DNA of 64,000 nucleotides from contig JBEBHP010000010.1 of assembly GCA_040080835.1 (NCBI GenBank), forward strand, positions 1 to 64,000, read 5' to 3'. Position 1 is the stretch's first letter. Each line of letters opens with the position of its first letter. Below are positions 45,178-54,441 of this stretch, one piece after another. Made by a program: the position numbers and the translations under genes. Source of the stretch: SZUA-430 sp040080835. Its GTDB lineage: Bacteria; Pseudomonadota; Alphaproteobacteria; Micropepsales; Micropepsaceae. The notes beneath the pieces are model-generated. The model did no database searches. It had not been told where the DNA came from and saw only the letters and a list, made by a program, of their open reading frames with translations.

Positions 45178-45684
45178 TCAGATCGAACCCAGGAAGTCGC
45201 GCTTGCCAATCTCAACGCCGTTGTGGCGCAGGATGTTGTAAGTGGTGGTCGCGTGGAAGAAGAAATTCGGCAGAGCGAAGTGGTTGAGATACACGCTGCC
45301 CTTCCAGGTGTGTTTCTGTCCACCCAGGGTAAGCGTGACGTCGCGCACATCGGCGCCGTCGAACTGCGCAGGCTTCAATCCCTTGATGTAGTCGACGGTC
45401 TTCTGGATGCGCTGCTGCAGCTCCGCGAAAGTTGTTTCCGTGTCGGTGAAGCTTGGTGGCTCGACTCCTGCCAGCCGCGCAGAAGCGCCCTTGGCGTGAT
45501 CGGTTGCAATCTGGACCTGGCGTGACAGTGGGAACATATCCGGCGCCACGCGCCCGTTTACCAGGACAGACGGGTCGATCTTCCTCGCCTCGGCGCTGGC
45601 TGCTGCCTTGGTGAGAATTGTGGACAGGCTTGTCAGATACTGAACGAATACGCCAACGCTGGCGGAATGGAGATTGGATGACAT
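45178..45684 (-). CDS. DUF1993 family protein
   Basis: 168 residues, soluble and helical, with the family's pattern (FVQYLTSLSTILTKA, LSRQVQIATDHAKGASARLAG, HTWKGSVYLNHFALPNFFFHATTTYNILR). The conserved His residues near the C-terminus resemble the DinB-like four-helix metal-binding fold. The biochemical role is unknown. The start ATG at 45684 is followed downstream by the small membrane gene. Confidence 0.88.
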   Translation of the reverse strand: MSSNLHSASVGVFVQYLTSLSTILTKAAASAEARKIDPSVLVNGRVAPDMFPLSRQVQIATDHAKGASARLAGVEPPSFTDTETTFAELQQRIQKTVDYIKGLKPAQFDGADVRDVTLTLGGQKHTWKGSVYLNHFALPNFFFHATTTYNILRHNGVEIGKRDFLGSI

Positions 45685-45786
45685 TGCGTGCTCCTCTGGG
45701 GTCAGGGCTGAGATGTAGCATGAGGCCCCCCTCCCGTTGCAATCTATTGGCGTTGTAGCGCGGGAGATTCGGTGTCACGCGGCGTT

Positions 45787-45804
45787 TTGGTGTCCTGACA
45801 CCAA
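45787..45804. promoter_or_regulatory. 18-bp perfect palindrome
   Basis: TTGGTGTCCTGACACCAA is a perfect dyad in the 248-bp divergent gap between the DUF1993 gene and the EamA exporter gene. It could be an operator or half of an interspersed repeat. No regulator gene is adjacent. Confidence 0.4.
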
Positions 45805-45932
45805 GCACCGAAGCGCGGATTCAGGCATTTGTGGGAGTGTCTTGCACGCCAGGAGAGAACCCTGTTGGCATGAACTGGCCCGACCGAACTTCACTGCAGC
45901 TTCTTTCGAACCAACTTTGAAGGTCATGCACT

Positions 45933-46823
45933 TTGCTATGGGTCCTTACGACACTTGCCGCCGCAGCCGGACAGACCGCCCGCAACGCCATGCAGAGCAG
46001 CCTGACGGCAAAACTGGGGACACTCGGCGCAACACAGGTACGCTTTGTCTACGGGTTTCCGTTTTCAGTGTTGTTCCTTGCCGCCGTCGTCGCTTTCAGT
46101 GGAGAAGCAGTTCCGGCGCCAGGCGCGCGCTTCCTGATTTTTACCGCGAGCGGGGCGATTGCGCAGATCCTGGGAACCGTTTGCCTGCTGGCCGCCATGC
46201 GGGACCGCTCATTCTCGGTTGCTACCGCATTCACTAAAACCGAAGCCGTGCAGGTTGCTCTGTTTGGTCTTGTCATCCTGGGCGATGAACTTTCATGGAT
46301 GCGCGCGGTTGCGATCGTGGTCGCGACAGCGGGCGTGCTGCTGATCGCGTTCAAGCCGGGTGAAAAACTCACGCGCGCCAGCCTGCGTCCTGCACTTTAC
46401 GGCATTGCTTCGGGCGGGCTCTACGCGATAGCTGCCGTCGGCTTTCGTGGAGGCATACTCGCGCTCGACAGTGGTGCCTATTTTGTGCGTGCTTCGACAA
46501 CGCTTGTCTGGTCGCTTGCGATCCAGTCGGTCCTGCTGGGTGGATGGATGCTGGCATTTCAGCGTGCGTCATTCTTCCTGAGCTTCTCGGTCTGGCGCCA
46601 GAGCCTGTTTGCCGGCCTCATGGGCGCGTTCGCTTCACAGTGCTGGTTCCTGGGATTTTCACTGACGTCGGCTGCGAATGTGCGCACGCTGGGCCTCGTC
46701 GAAGTGCTGTTTGCGCAGGCCGTTTCGCGTCGCGTGTTCTCGCAATCCACAACGTGGCGCGAACTGGCAGGCATGACACTGGTGCTCGTGGGTGTTGGGT
46801 TGCTGCTGGCGTCAGCAATCTGA
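45933..46823 (+). CDS. EamA/DMT-family transporter
   Basis: 296 residues with ten membrane helices in two EamA halves (for example GAIAQILGTVCLLAAM and the C-terminal ELAGMTLVLVGVGLLLASAI). The family exports metabolites such as amino acids or nucleotides; the substrate cannot be told. The start is TTG at 45933 with AAGG nine bases upstream. It is convergent with the next membrane protein gene, with one base between the stops. Confidence 0.88.
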   Translation: MLWVLTTLAAAAGQTARNAMQSSLTAKLGTLGATQVRFVYGFPFSVLFLAAVVAFSGEAVPAPGARFLIFTASGAIAQILGTVCLLAAMRDRSFSVATAFTKTEAVQVALFGLVILGDELSWMRAVAIVVATAGVLLIAFKPGEKLTRASLRPALYGIASGGLYAIAAVGFRGGILALDSGAYFVRASTTLVWSLAIQSVLLGGWMLAFQRASFFLSFSVWRQSLFAGLMGAFASQCWFLGFSLTSAANVRTLGLVEVLFAQAVSRRVFSQSTTWRELAGMTLVLVGVGLLLASAI

Positions 46824-46824
46824 T

Positions 46825-47967
46825 CTACGGCCAGATCGCGGACAGCAGGAAGGATACGATCAGCCCACCGAACCAGGTCAGTACTGGCAACGTCGCGATG
46901 GCAACACAGCGCGCGATGTTTGTCCAGCCTCCGGGCCAGTCGGCCATGCGTGCAATCTGGTTCCGAATCGTCAGCATCGCGGCCATGGCCGGCAGCGCGA
47001 CGGCTTCGATGATACGACCGTTTGCATATGCCCGTCGCCAGATCTCGCGCGCGTATGCATGCAGCTCGTTCAGTGCGAGCTCTTTTGCGGCGATGATGTT
47101 GCGGCGCGCTCCCCAGAGCGCACCGAATGTGGCGCCGAGGACAAGAAGGGCACCCAATCCCAGAAGTGTTGCGCTGGCGGTGGCGGCTTCGGGCCTTGCG
47201 ATAATCGGGCCTGCGATCGCGACCTGAATTGACAGATAGAACACGGCATTGCGGGAATAGCGGGCGAGTGGCTGCAACGGCGTCATGTCGAAGAGATCGA
47301 CACGCAGATGTTCGCCCAATGCCGCGCTGAAACGATAGTGCAGCATAGCGACATATGACAGGCTTGAACCGAGAAGGCCAAAGATCATCGCGAGCCTTGC
47401 GTACATCCAGAGCGTCAGCATCATCTCATCTGCGCCAGCTCCTGGAACGGTGACCTGCAACAGACCTCCAAACACCGGTGTGAGCACGGCCGCCCAGAAG
47501 CCGACGAATACGAGACGCACCAGCGCGTGCGCACCAGCCAGTGCCGTCAGATGTTCATCATAGACACGATCGCTGCAGCTCAGCGCGCCTGCCGTATCAG
47601 CAAATGCGGTCAGGCAACTTCGGGCGAGAAAGGTTGGCAGCACGATGTTGTACGCAATCAGTGCCAGCACGAGCGTGTCAATGAATCCCTGGGACGTCAG
47701 CGCAAAGACTGTTTGCCCTGCAAAGACGCCAGACATTACACCGGCCGCGTCACTGATTGCCACGTGAGTCACAATCAGGACCGCGAAGATCAGTGACGTC
47801 GCGATGACCGGACGCATCTCGATGAAGGAAACGACGCGGTCGAATACGCCCTGCTTCGGATCGGCTTGCGATGCCGTATCTGGAGGCGGCAAGGCCGCGC
47901 GAACGGGTTGTGCTTCGGGCACAACCACCTCGCTGCCTTCCTGATTCTGATCGGCGCTGCTCGACAT
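46825..47967 (-). CDS. Polytopic membrane protein of unknown function
   Basis: 380 residues. A polar, Gln/Glu/Pro-rich N-terminus (1-45) precedes six to seven hydrophobic segments, including SLIFAVLIVTHVAISDAAG, LVLALIAYNIVLPTFLA, AVLTPVFGGLLQVTV, ARLAMIFGLLGSSLSYVAML and a final CVAIATLPVLTWFGGLIVSFLLS. A charged helical stretch near 290-345 (KELALNELHAYAREIWRR) is probably cytoplasmic. I do not recognise the family. Confidence 0.8.
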   Translation of the reverse strand: MSSSADQNQEGSEVVVPEAQPVRAALPPPDTASQADPKQGVFDRVVSFIEMRPVIATSLIFAVLIVTHVAISDAAGVMSGVFAGQTVFALTSQGFIDTLVLALIAYNIVLPTFLARSCLTAFADTAGALSCSDRVYDEHLTALAGAHALVRLVFVGFWAAVLTPVFGGLLQVTVPGAGADEMMLTLWMYARLAMIFGLLGSSLSYVAMLHYRFSAALGEHLRVDLFDMTPLQPLARYSRNAVFYLSIQVAIAGPIIARPEAATASATLLGLGALLVLGATFGALWGARRNIIAAKELALNELHAYAREIWRRAYANGRIIEAVALPAMAAMLTIRNQIARMADWPGGWTNIARCVAIATLPVLTWFGGLIVSFLLSAIWP

Positions 47968-48136
47968 TTGACCCAGACAAACGCGTACGGCGCGGCAGCT
48001 GCTTGCTCCCGCCGTACTCCCCTGAGCCTATTCTCACGGTAATTGGGTTCAAGTCACTTGACGAACTGAAGTAAGGTTATTGCGCGCAGCCAAAAAAGGC
48101 TGAACGCCAAGCAGAATTCGAAGTTACCTTCGCCCT

Positions 48137-48349
48137 TTACATCTTCGCTTCCGGCTTGCCACCCAGCATCTGGCTGTGTACGAGCGGGATTGGTGGCCTG
48201 CCATAGCTCAGGAAGTGATCGTGGAATTCCTTCCAGGCGCTTTGGCCACCACGGGTTGCGGTCCAGTCGTCGCGAAGCGTTCTGATCATCAGCTTGCCCA
48301 CTGTGTAATTCAGGTAGGCTGGGTCATAGGTACCGCGTGCTGCCTGCGG
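48137..48349 (-). pseudogene. C-terminal remnant of a DUF885 peptidase-like gene
   Basis: About 65 codons resemble the end of DUF885 proteins: GTYDPAYLNYTVGKLMIR, then DDWTATRGG, WKEFHDHFLSYGRPPIPLV and a terminal MLGGKPEAKM. Full members have about 550-600 residues with a zinc site upstream, which is missing here. The frame has no ribosome binding site and begins in unrelated sequence just after the GlsB gene. It is most likely a deletion relic. Confidence 0.7.
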
Positions 48350-48395
48350 GCGGCGGCGTGAGCATTGGGCGTCGTGCCAGCAGAGCAAACTGTCC

Positions 48396-48647
48396 CTACC
48401 GCCCGATTACGCGCAGTACAAGCAGTAGTGCGACCGCGCCCAACGTGGCGGTAGCGATCGTACTGATAAGTCCTGCCCCAATGCTGATGCCAAGCGTTGC
48501 GCAAAGCCAACCGCCGACAAAGGCACCAATAATGCCAACGATAATGTCACCGATGAGTCCGAAGCCTGACCCCTTGACAATCTGACCGGCCAGCCAACCC
48601 GCCACGGCACCGACGATCAGCCAAATCACGAGTGTTTCTGCAGACAT
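48396..48647 (-). CDS. GlsB/YeaQ/YmgE stress-response membrane protein
   Basis: 83 residues and three hydrophobic, glycine-rich segments typical of transglycosylase-associated proteins: VIWLIVGAVAGWLAGQIVKG, GFGLIGDIIVGIIGAFVGGWL and ISTIATATLGAVALLLVLRVI. Family members respond to envelope or acid stress; the mechanism is unknown. The start ATG at 48647 has GGGAG upstream. Confidence 0.92.
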   Translation of the reverse strand: MSAETLVIWLIVGAVAGWLAGQIVKGSGFGLIGDIIVGIIGAFVGGWLCATLGISIGAGLISTIATATLGAVALLLVLRVIGR

Positions 48648-48811
48648 GTTGTTCTCCCTGGCAGACTTCTGATGCGCTGCATTCTAGTCCACGATTCTCC
48701 ATTCATCTAGACAGGCCGACTTCCGCCCGGGAAAACACACGCCCGGAAATGGCTTGGCAGTGCGACGAAACACGTGCTGTTATTGCAACGGCGTTTCAAC
48801 CGAGAGTGAAC

Positions 48812-49792
48812 ATGCAAATCTTCATGTCTGAAGCTGGCCTTGTGCGCGTGGCCGGGCGCCTGCCGACCGAGGGGGTTGAAGTCATCACCATTGATGGCAC
48901 GGGCAAGCTGGCGAGATCAGGCAAGCCGGTTCAACCCGGCGACGTGGATCCAGAGGTGTTCTGGCTCAGTCTCGATCTCTATCGCTCGGGACAGCTGCCC
49001 GCCTTCTTCGGTCAGATCCTGTCCGGCACGCGCGGCAAGTGGGCTCAGTCATTCTCGGCTGGCATCGACAATGTCGCATTCACCCGGATCATGCAGAAGG
49101 GCCTGCGCCTCACCAAAAGCAGTGCGCAGGCACCGGCCATTGCCGAGTACGTGATGTGCCATGCGCTGAGCCTGCTGCATCCGATCGCTGATGTGCGTGA
49201 CGCGCAGGTCGCGCATGAATGGAAGCACGTGAGCTTTCGGGAAATTGGATCGTTGCGCTGGCTGCTCGTGGGATTTGGTGCGATCGGGCGCGAGATTGCA
49301 TTGCGGCTGCAACCCTTTGGCGCGCACCTCACTGTCATCAGGCGAAACACCACGCCAGAACCACTTGCTGCGGAGGTGCGCAACACAGGTGACCTGATCT
49401 CGCTATTGCCGCAAAGCGATGTCGTTGTGCTCGCCTGCGCACTCAATGCGGAAACACGCGGTCTTGCGGGCCAAGCGTTCTTCGGGTCGATGAAACCGGG
49501 AAGCCTGCTCATCAATATCGGGCGTGGAGGGCTTGTCGACGAAGCCGAACTGAAATCCGGTCTCGATCGCTCACAGCCCGCGCATGCCGTCCTCGACGTG
49601 TTCGAAACCGAACCCCTGCCAGCGGATGCATGGTTCTGGAACCACCCTCAGGTTCGCGTGTCTGCGCATACATCAGCAGCCGGCAACCAAGTACTTGAGC
49701 GAGGCGACGCACTTTTCCTGGAAAACCTGCGGCGCTATCGCGCCGGAGACGCGCTCCTTAACGAAGCGCAGCCCGCCGAGGTCGGACTCTAG
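48812..49792 (+). CDS. D-2-hydroxyacid dehydrogenase
   Basis: 326 residues of the D-isomer-specific 2-hydroxyacid dehydrogenase family, NAD(P)-dependent. The nucleotide loop is LLVGFGAIGREIALRL, followed by INIGRGGLVDEAEL, VFETEPLP and the catalytic HTSAAG. The frame is open from 48632, but the ATG at 48812 (MQIFMSEAG) has GAGAG six bases upstream. Its last 4 bases overlap the convergent hybrid kinase gene. The exact substrate (glyoxylate, hydroxypyruvate or a longer hydroxyacid) cannot be told. Confidence 0.92.
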   Translation: MQIFMSEAGLVRVAGRLPTEGVEVITIDGTGKLARSGKPVQPGDVDPEVFWLSLDLYRSGQLPAFFGQILSGTRGKWAQSFSAGIDNVAFTRIMQKGLRLTKSSAQAPAIAEYVMCHALSLLHPIADVRDAQVAHEWKHVSFREIGSLRWLLVGFGAIGREIALRLQPFGAHLTVIRRNTTPEPLAAEVRNTGDLISLLPQSDVVVLACALNAETRGLAGQAFFGSMKPGSLLINIGRGGLVDEAELKSGLDRSQPAHAVLDVFETEPLPADAWFWNHPQVRVSAHTSAAGNQVLERGDALFLENLRRYRAGDALLNEAQPAEVGL

Positions 49793-51387
49793 GCCGCTGC
49801 CGCGTTTCGAGCGCGCGCCTCACTGTACACGCGAGCGATTTCGGCAATCAACTCGCGCTGATCGATGGGCTTGGAGACATAACCGGTCATGCCGATGCCC
49901 AGCAGCTTTTCCCTTTCGCCGGACATTGCATCTGCGGTCAGTGCAATCGTGGGGACATTGGCCCAGGCTTGTCCGCATGAGCGGATGTGACGAATGGTTT
50001 CCGGACCATCCATCACGGGCATGTGAACGTCCAGCAGCACGACGTCGAAACTTTCCTTCGCCAGCATATCGAGAGTCTGCTTGCCGTTTTCTGCTTCCGA
50101 TACTTTCAGGCCATGCGGCTCGAGGAACAGACGCGCCACTTTTCGGTTGACAGGCTGGTCGTCGACGATCAGCACCGAAATGCCGTTTATCTTTGTCGCC
50201 TGTATCGGGCGCTCCCGCTCGGCATTGCGCTCGCGAGAAGCAGACTCTGCAGCCCTGGCCTTGAACGTAAGCGTGAATACTGAGCCCCGGTTCATTGTGC
50301 TCTCGGCTACCAGATCGCCACCCATCAGACGGGCCAGCCTGCGAGAGATTGACAGGCCAAGGCCCGTGCCACCAAAGCGGCGCGAGGTTGAAGCGTCGGC
50401 CTGCGTGAATGGCTGAAACAGCTTTGCCAGTGTTTCCTCGCTCATGCCAATACCTGTGTCCTCGACACGGATCGCGATGGTCACTTCGTCTCCGTGCGTT
50501 TCATGCACGGACGCGAGAACCGTGATCATGCCACGCTCGGTGAACTTGATCGCATTCGAAATCAGGTTGCTGATGCACTGGCGCACCCGCACCGGATCGA
50601 GTTTCAGGTGTGGCGCGAGATTTGAATCGGTGGCCACGATCAGCTTGATGCGCTTTTCGTCCGCGCGCACGCTCCACAACTTTTGCACGCGGTGCAGCAG
50701 GTGGCTGAGGTCGAAGTCGATCGGCGCGATCTCTAGCTGGCCTGCTTCAATCTTGGACAGGTCCAGCACGTCGTTTACGATCGACATCAGCGATTTGCCC
50801 GAGTCCACGATTGCGTCGACCTGCTCCTTTTGCTCGCGTGTCAGGCTCGCAGACGCCAGGACCTGGGCCATTCCCATGATGCCGTTCAGCGGTGTACGAA
50901 TTTCATGGCTGATGTTGGCAAGAAAATCGGACTTTGCGCGACTGGCGGCTTCAGCCCTGGATTTTGCGTCCTCCAGTTCCTTTTCCTTCTCGCGCAGAGC
51001 AGTAATATCCGCCGATACGGCTACTCTTCCGCCGTTGCGCATCGTGCGATAGACTGTTTGTACAACCCGACCCTGATCGGTGGTCAGCAGTGTTGGTTTT
51101 CCCTCTCGCATCCGCTTGGTGAGTTTGTCTGCAAGTTTGCGGCACTCAATTTCGCTGAGATGCGGCAGCGTATGCCGCACGGTTCGGTAGTGCGCTTCTT
51201 CATACGGCAAGCCTTCATCCATGGCGCCAAAGGTGCGCCCGAAATTCCTGCGAGAGGGCTCGTTTGCAAAAATCAGGTTGTCGTCAGCGTCGAAGATGGC
51301 AAACCCGTTCGACAAGGCGTGCACGGCTTCTTCGATCAGCGCGGCAAGTTCTGTCGCCTGGACGGGAGGCCTTGAGGGCTGTGTCAT
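49789..51387 (-). CDS. Hybrid sensor histidine kinase
   Basis: 532 residues, soluble. A PAS-like N-terminal domain (about 15-130, ALSNGFAIFDADDNLIFAN) and a short coiled coil (131-155) lead to the HisKA box with phospho-acceptor His161 (FLANISHEIRTPLNG). The HATPase domain shows N (SNLISNAIKF), G1 (EDTGIGM) and G2 (GTGLGLSI) boxes. A C-terminal receiver (403-520) has Asp453 (LLDVHMPVMDG) and the conserved Lys in YVSKPI. It has no output domain and no response regulator beside it, so it probably feeds a separate phosphotransfer protein. The signal is unknown. Confidence 0.95.
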   Translation of the reverse strand: MTQPSRPPVQATELAALIEEAVHALSNGFAIFDADDNLIFANEPSRRNFGRTFGAMDEGLPYEEAHYRTVRHTLPHLSEIECRKLADKLTKRMREGKPTLLTTDQGRVVQTVYRTMRNGGRVAVSADITALREKEKELEDAKSRAEAASRAKSDFLANISHEIRTPLNGIMGMAQVLASASLTREQKEQVDAIVDSGKSLMSIVNDVLDLSKIEAGQLEIAPIDFDLSHLLHRVQKLWSVRADEKRIKLIVATDSNLAPHLKLDPVRVRQCISNLISNAIKFTERGMITVLASVHETHGDEVTIAIRVEDTGIGMSEETLAKLFQPFTQADASTSRRFGGTGLGLSISRRLARLMGGDLVAESTMNRGSVFTLTFKARAAESASRERNAERERPIQATKINGISVLIVDDQPVNRKVARLFLEPHGLKVSEAENGKQTLDMLAKESFDVVLLDVHMPVMDGPETIRHIRSCGQAWANVPTIALTADAMSGEREKLLGIGMTGYVSKPIDQRELIAEIARVYSEARARNAAAA

Positions 51388-52051
51388 GCTTGTTTCGGGC
51401 TCTGTTGTGGATCGCGCGAATGCTAGCCGAGATGGCTAAAACTACCCTTAAGTGTGGTCCAAGAAGGCAATACCCGGGGCGTCTTTGAACCCGCTGACTC
51501 GCGATTTCGGGGTCAAATCCGGTCGTTTCTCGCCTTCACAGTCAACAGGGCCTGGAACTGCCTCTGGAGGCTGCCTCTGTCCCCGTTTTTCAAAATGTGC
51601 ACAGAACTGCGCAGTTACCCGCGAGTATCCCGCCCCTTGGTTTTGTACAACGCGAACTGGTGCATTGATGAATTGTGCAAGTCTGACACGGGTTAAAGGC
51701 TCGTTTACGCTAATGAGAAACAGTCGCGTCGTTTCGTGCAAACGATTTGGAGTAGCCCCTGCCGTGCTGAAGTTGCTGGTGCATCGACAAGCGTTGTTGA
51801 AGAGCAATACGCCGCCACATGAAGCATTTTGGAAGCAATGTCTTCCGCATTGGCAGCGGTCAACAGCATCACCGCCTGCCATGTCAATATCTCGGACGCC
51901 AAAAAGAGTTTGAGCACAACTGGTGCAGCAGCCGCAAGGCGCAGAGAATGAACGCTGAGGCGTGAGTCGGGCGTGCGGATGCAAAGCTCCGGACCCTGTG
52001 CCACGCATTGCGTGTGCGAACGGTGCCCACATGTAGAAAGGACTCGCATGC
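51388..52051. other. Gene-free stretch before the broken PAS gene
   Basis: About 660 bp in which all open frames (for example 51452-51913) lack ribosome binding sites and protein-like patterns. I see no repeat or tRNA. It may hold the remains of a lost gene or the control region of the PAS gene. Confidence 0.45.
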
Positions 52052-52528
52052 ATGAATCCGACTCTGACCGAACTTGCAAGATATCTGACGTCCTGCAATA
52101 CCAGAGAAGACTTCAAGCCGATGGCGATCCCGGCCCTTCTGAGACATGTCTATGTGCTGGACATTGAAACGGACGAAGGCTCTGGTACGCCACTGTTCAA
52201 GATCAAACTCACGGGAACTTCTCTCGACACGATTTTTGGAAGGGCGCTTTCCGGCCGACACCTGCACGAGTTCGTTCATGGTCCCAAGGCCGCAGAGGTG
52301 ATGAACACCTACTAGACATGCGCGCAGGAACGTTCTTCCTACTGGATGCGCCAGGTCGTAAACATTGGCGACAGCCCGGCCCGCTTTGTTGAGGGCATCA
52401 TGGTGTATCTCGGACCCAGTCGCATCTACGGCGGGCTTTTGGCTGGAAAGCTGACCATTTCCAGCGCTTCGCAATTTGAACGCATGCCCCTGCGGGACGC
52501 GCTCGGTCAAGTCTCCAAAGCTGGATGA
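52052..52528 (+). pseudogene. PAS-domain gene split by one amber codon
   Basis: Two frames are in the same register and separated by a single TAG at 52313-52315. The first encodes 87 residues (MNPTLTELARYL ... LTGTSLDTIFGRALSGRHL ... EFVHGPKAAEVMNTY). After the stop the frame continues TCAQERSSYWMRQVV and then RFVEGIMVYLGP and RIYGGLLAGKL to a TGA at 52526-52528. Together they give a 158-residue single-PAS protein like those common in alphaproteobacteria, where the block before WMRQVV is continuous. Either it is a recent nonsense pseudogene, or the codon is read through or is a sequencing error. Confidence 0.75.
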
Positions 52529-52546
52529 GGACTTCTTTCGAGCTCC

Positions 52547-52645
52547 CCCTTCGTCTGCAGCAGCTTCGCTGCGCAGCCACTTCCCCCGATGAATCGGGTG
52601 GAAGAAAACTGAGTGGGGTTCGCCCACCGCTTTAGCGGGGGGAGT
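52547..52645. repeat. Interspersed palindromic element
   Basis: The element shares with 56221-56320 the 16-mer at 52547-52562 (ending CTGCAGCA), the 13-mer GCGCAGCCACTTC and the block GAAAAC followed by CCACCGCTT. Internal hairpins are CCCGAT/ATCGGG inside a CTTCC/GGAAG stem, and CCGC/GCGG near the right end. It lies just after the broken PAS gene and 17 bp before the convergent hotdog gene stop. Confidence 0.75.
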
Positions 52646-52661
52646 CCGTGCGCAAGTGAAG

Positions 52662-53588
52662 CTACTTCATTGCGGCCAGTTCCGCGTCATAACTGGCATA
52701 GGACTGTTTCATTGTGGCGTGGTTGAGCAGCATTTCGGCGAGCTGGCGTTTGCCAGCCCTGTCGAAAATGCGGGTGCGTACCCAATAGGATTCCGTGCGC
52801 TTGCTTTCCGACACGGCCGCGATCTCGCGTCGGATCAGGTAGTCCTCGCCGACGAACAGCGGACCTTCGATCATGCGGATTTCCTGATCAGCGAAAAGTC
52901 CCACCGCCGGACCCTTGACGGGGAAGCGTGCCTTGGTGCTCGAGTATTCGGCAAGCACGCTCACCATTTCGAGCGGGATGATCGCCCTGCCCCATGGCGA
53001 AGACTTGCCGTCGCTGTACCATGGCGAGTTCTCGGTGATGACCGCGAGTTTCTGCTTCAAGCTGAACGGATAGAGCGCGCCCATGTGGCTCTCCGGATCC
53101 ATGCGGACGATTTCATCCTCGGCGCCCTTCATGCCTATTTTCAGGTTTTCAAGGATGACGAGTTTCCCAGTCGGGCGCAGCGCCGCCAAACGCTCTTCCA
53201 GCAACGTTGCACCATGGCCTGGACCAATGCTGGCGCTGGCTTCGAGCACCGGCGTGCCATCCTCCTTCTCGGCCCATACTTTTGTTCGTGCGGCGCCGTG
53301 GGGCGGCACCTCGGCGAAGGCGCGAACGGCTTCACCTTCAACCACCATGTTCTGGTAGTGGGAGGAGATGCAGCCACGTTCAAACCAGCCATGTCCCCAG
53401 ATCTGTGCGAGCAGTGGCGGGAACAGGCTGAAATGCGTAGGACCTTCGATCGGACCTGCGCGAAAGCCCAGTTTCGCCGCCATCTCGTCATCGTGGATCG
53501 ACGAGTGACCACCATACTCCTGTTCGGCCAGCATTTGCCTCGGTTTGCGGAAGGGACCCGAAATCACCATCCTTGTGTCGAAACTCAT
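52662..53588 (-). CDS. Hotdog-fold (MaoC-like) protein
   Basis: 308 residues that I read as a double hotdog protein. The N-terminal half has the MaoC-like block SIHDDEMAAKLGFRAGPIEGPTHF (Asp and His positions as in hydratases), and the C-terminal half has a second hotdog pattern (YLIRREIAAVSESKRTESYWVRTRIFD). Enoyl-CoA hydratase or thioesterase activity is plausible. It is translated directly after an SDR gene (one base between), which suggests a pair acting on a CoA-linked or polyketide-like substrate. The assignment to a family is tentative. Confidence 0.65.
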   Translation of the reverse strand: MSFDTRMVISGPFRKPRQMLAEQEYGGHSSIHDDEMAAKLGFRAGPIEGPTHFSLFPPLLAQIWGHGWFERGCISSHYQNMVVEGEAVRAFAEVPPHGAARTKVWAEKEDGTPVLEASASIGPGHGATLLEERLAALRPTGKLVILENLKIGMKGAEDEIVRMDPESHMGALYPFSLKQKLAVITENSPWYSDGKSSPWGRAIIPLEMVSVLAEYSSTKARFPVKGPAVGLFADQEIRMIEGPLFVGEDYLIRREIAAVSESKRTESYWVRTRIFDRAGKRQLAEMLLNHATMKQSYASYDAELAAMK

Positions 53589-53589
53589 G

Positions 53590-54354
53590 TCAGCTCCGGT
53601 ATTTGCGGTTCAGTTTGCGCATGCCGCCAATCCAGCGGTTATAGTCGCCGGTCTTGCGACGCATGTATTCCAACACTTCCGGATGCGGCAGCACGAGAAA
53701 ATCCTCGACCTCGATCGTGTGCACGCAAGCTTCAGCCACTTCGTCGGGCTCCATCATGCCGTCAATCGAGGCGACTCCACCCTGGTTGTTCGCCGTCATC
53801 GCCGTGCGCACGGCCTGGGGACATAGTACCGAGACCCTGATGCCTTCGTCGCCATGCGTGATTGCGATCCATTCCGCAAACCCCACAGCGGCATGCTTGG
53901 TGACGGCGTAGGGTGCAGAACCGATCTGAGACAGCAAGCCTGCGGCCGACGCCGTATTCAGGAGATAGCCTCCGCCTCGCGCTGTCATGCGCGGGATCAG
54001 GTGGCGCGCGGCCCAGACATGCGCCATGACGTTGATGTCCCAGATGCGCTGCCAACCATCGTTTGGCACTTCGGCGCCGCCATGGATGCCGATGCCAGCG
54101 TTGGAGCAGAACAGGTCGATCGGCCCGTGCTCGTCCTCTACCTTCTCGATCAGATGCTTGAGCTCTGCTTCCTTGCCGACATTTGCCTGTATCGCGACGC
54201 CGTCAATGGATTGCGCGGTCGCGTGGGCGCCCGCCTCATTGATGTCCGAGCAGACGATCAGCTTCGGCTTTTCCTTGTGGAAACGGTACGCCATGGCACG
54301 GCCAATGCCGCTGGCGGCGCCGGTGATGACGATGATGCGGTCTTTAAGATGCAT
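53590..54354 (-). CDS. Short-chain dehydrogenase/reductase
   Basis: 254 residues from the ATG at 54354 (MHLKDRIIVITG). The cofactor loop TGAASGIG, the NAG motif in CSNAGIGIHG, Ser in NTASAAG and the catalytic YxxxK in YAVTKHAA are all present. The Asp in VCSDINEAG suggests NAD preference. The frame is open to 54399 but the upstream residues are not part of the domain. It is followed immediately by the hotdog gene in the same operon. Confidence 0.93.
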   Translation of the reverse strand: MHLKDRIIVITGAASGIGRAMAYRFHKEKPKLIVCSDINEAGAHATAQSIDGVAIQANVGKEAELKHLIEKVEDEHGPIDLFCSNAGIGIHGGAEVPNDGWQRIWDINVMAHVWAARHLIPRMTARGGGYLLNTASAAGLLSQIGSAPYAVTKHAAVGFAEWIAITHGDEGIRVSVLCPQAVRTAMTANNQGGVASIDGMMEPDEVAEACVHTIEVEDFLVLPHPEVLEYMRRKTGDYNRWIGGMRKLNRKYRS

Positions 54355-54441
54355 GAAGGTGGGGCTTTCGGGGTGGATTGATGTGCGGAACGATGACACG
54401 GAAGCGAGGTTGGTGGCAATCAGGACCCATCTCCTGCGGAT

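Noticed and set aside
51452..51913. 153-codon frame before the PAS gene
   Set aside because: No start signal and no recognisable protein pattern; a minus frame over the same bases is equally open.
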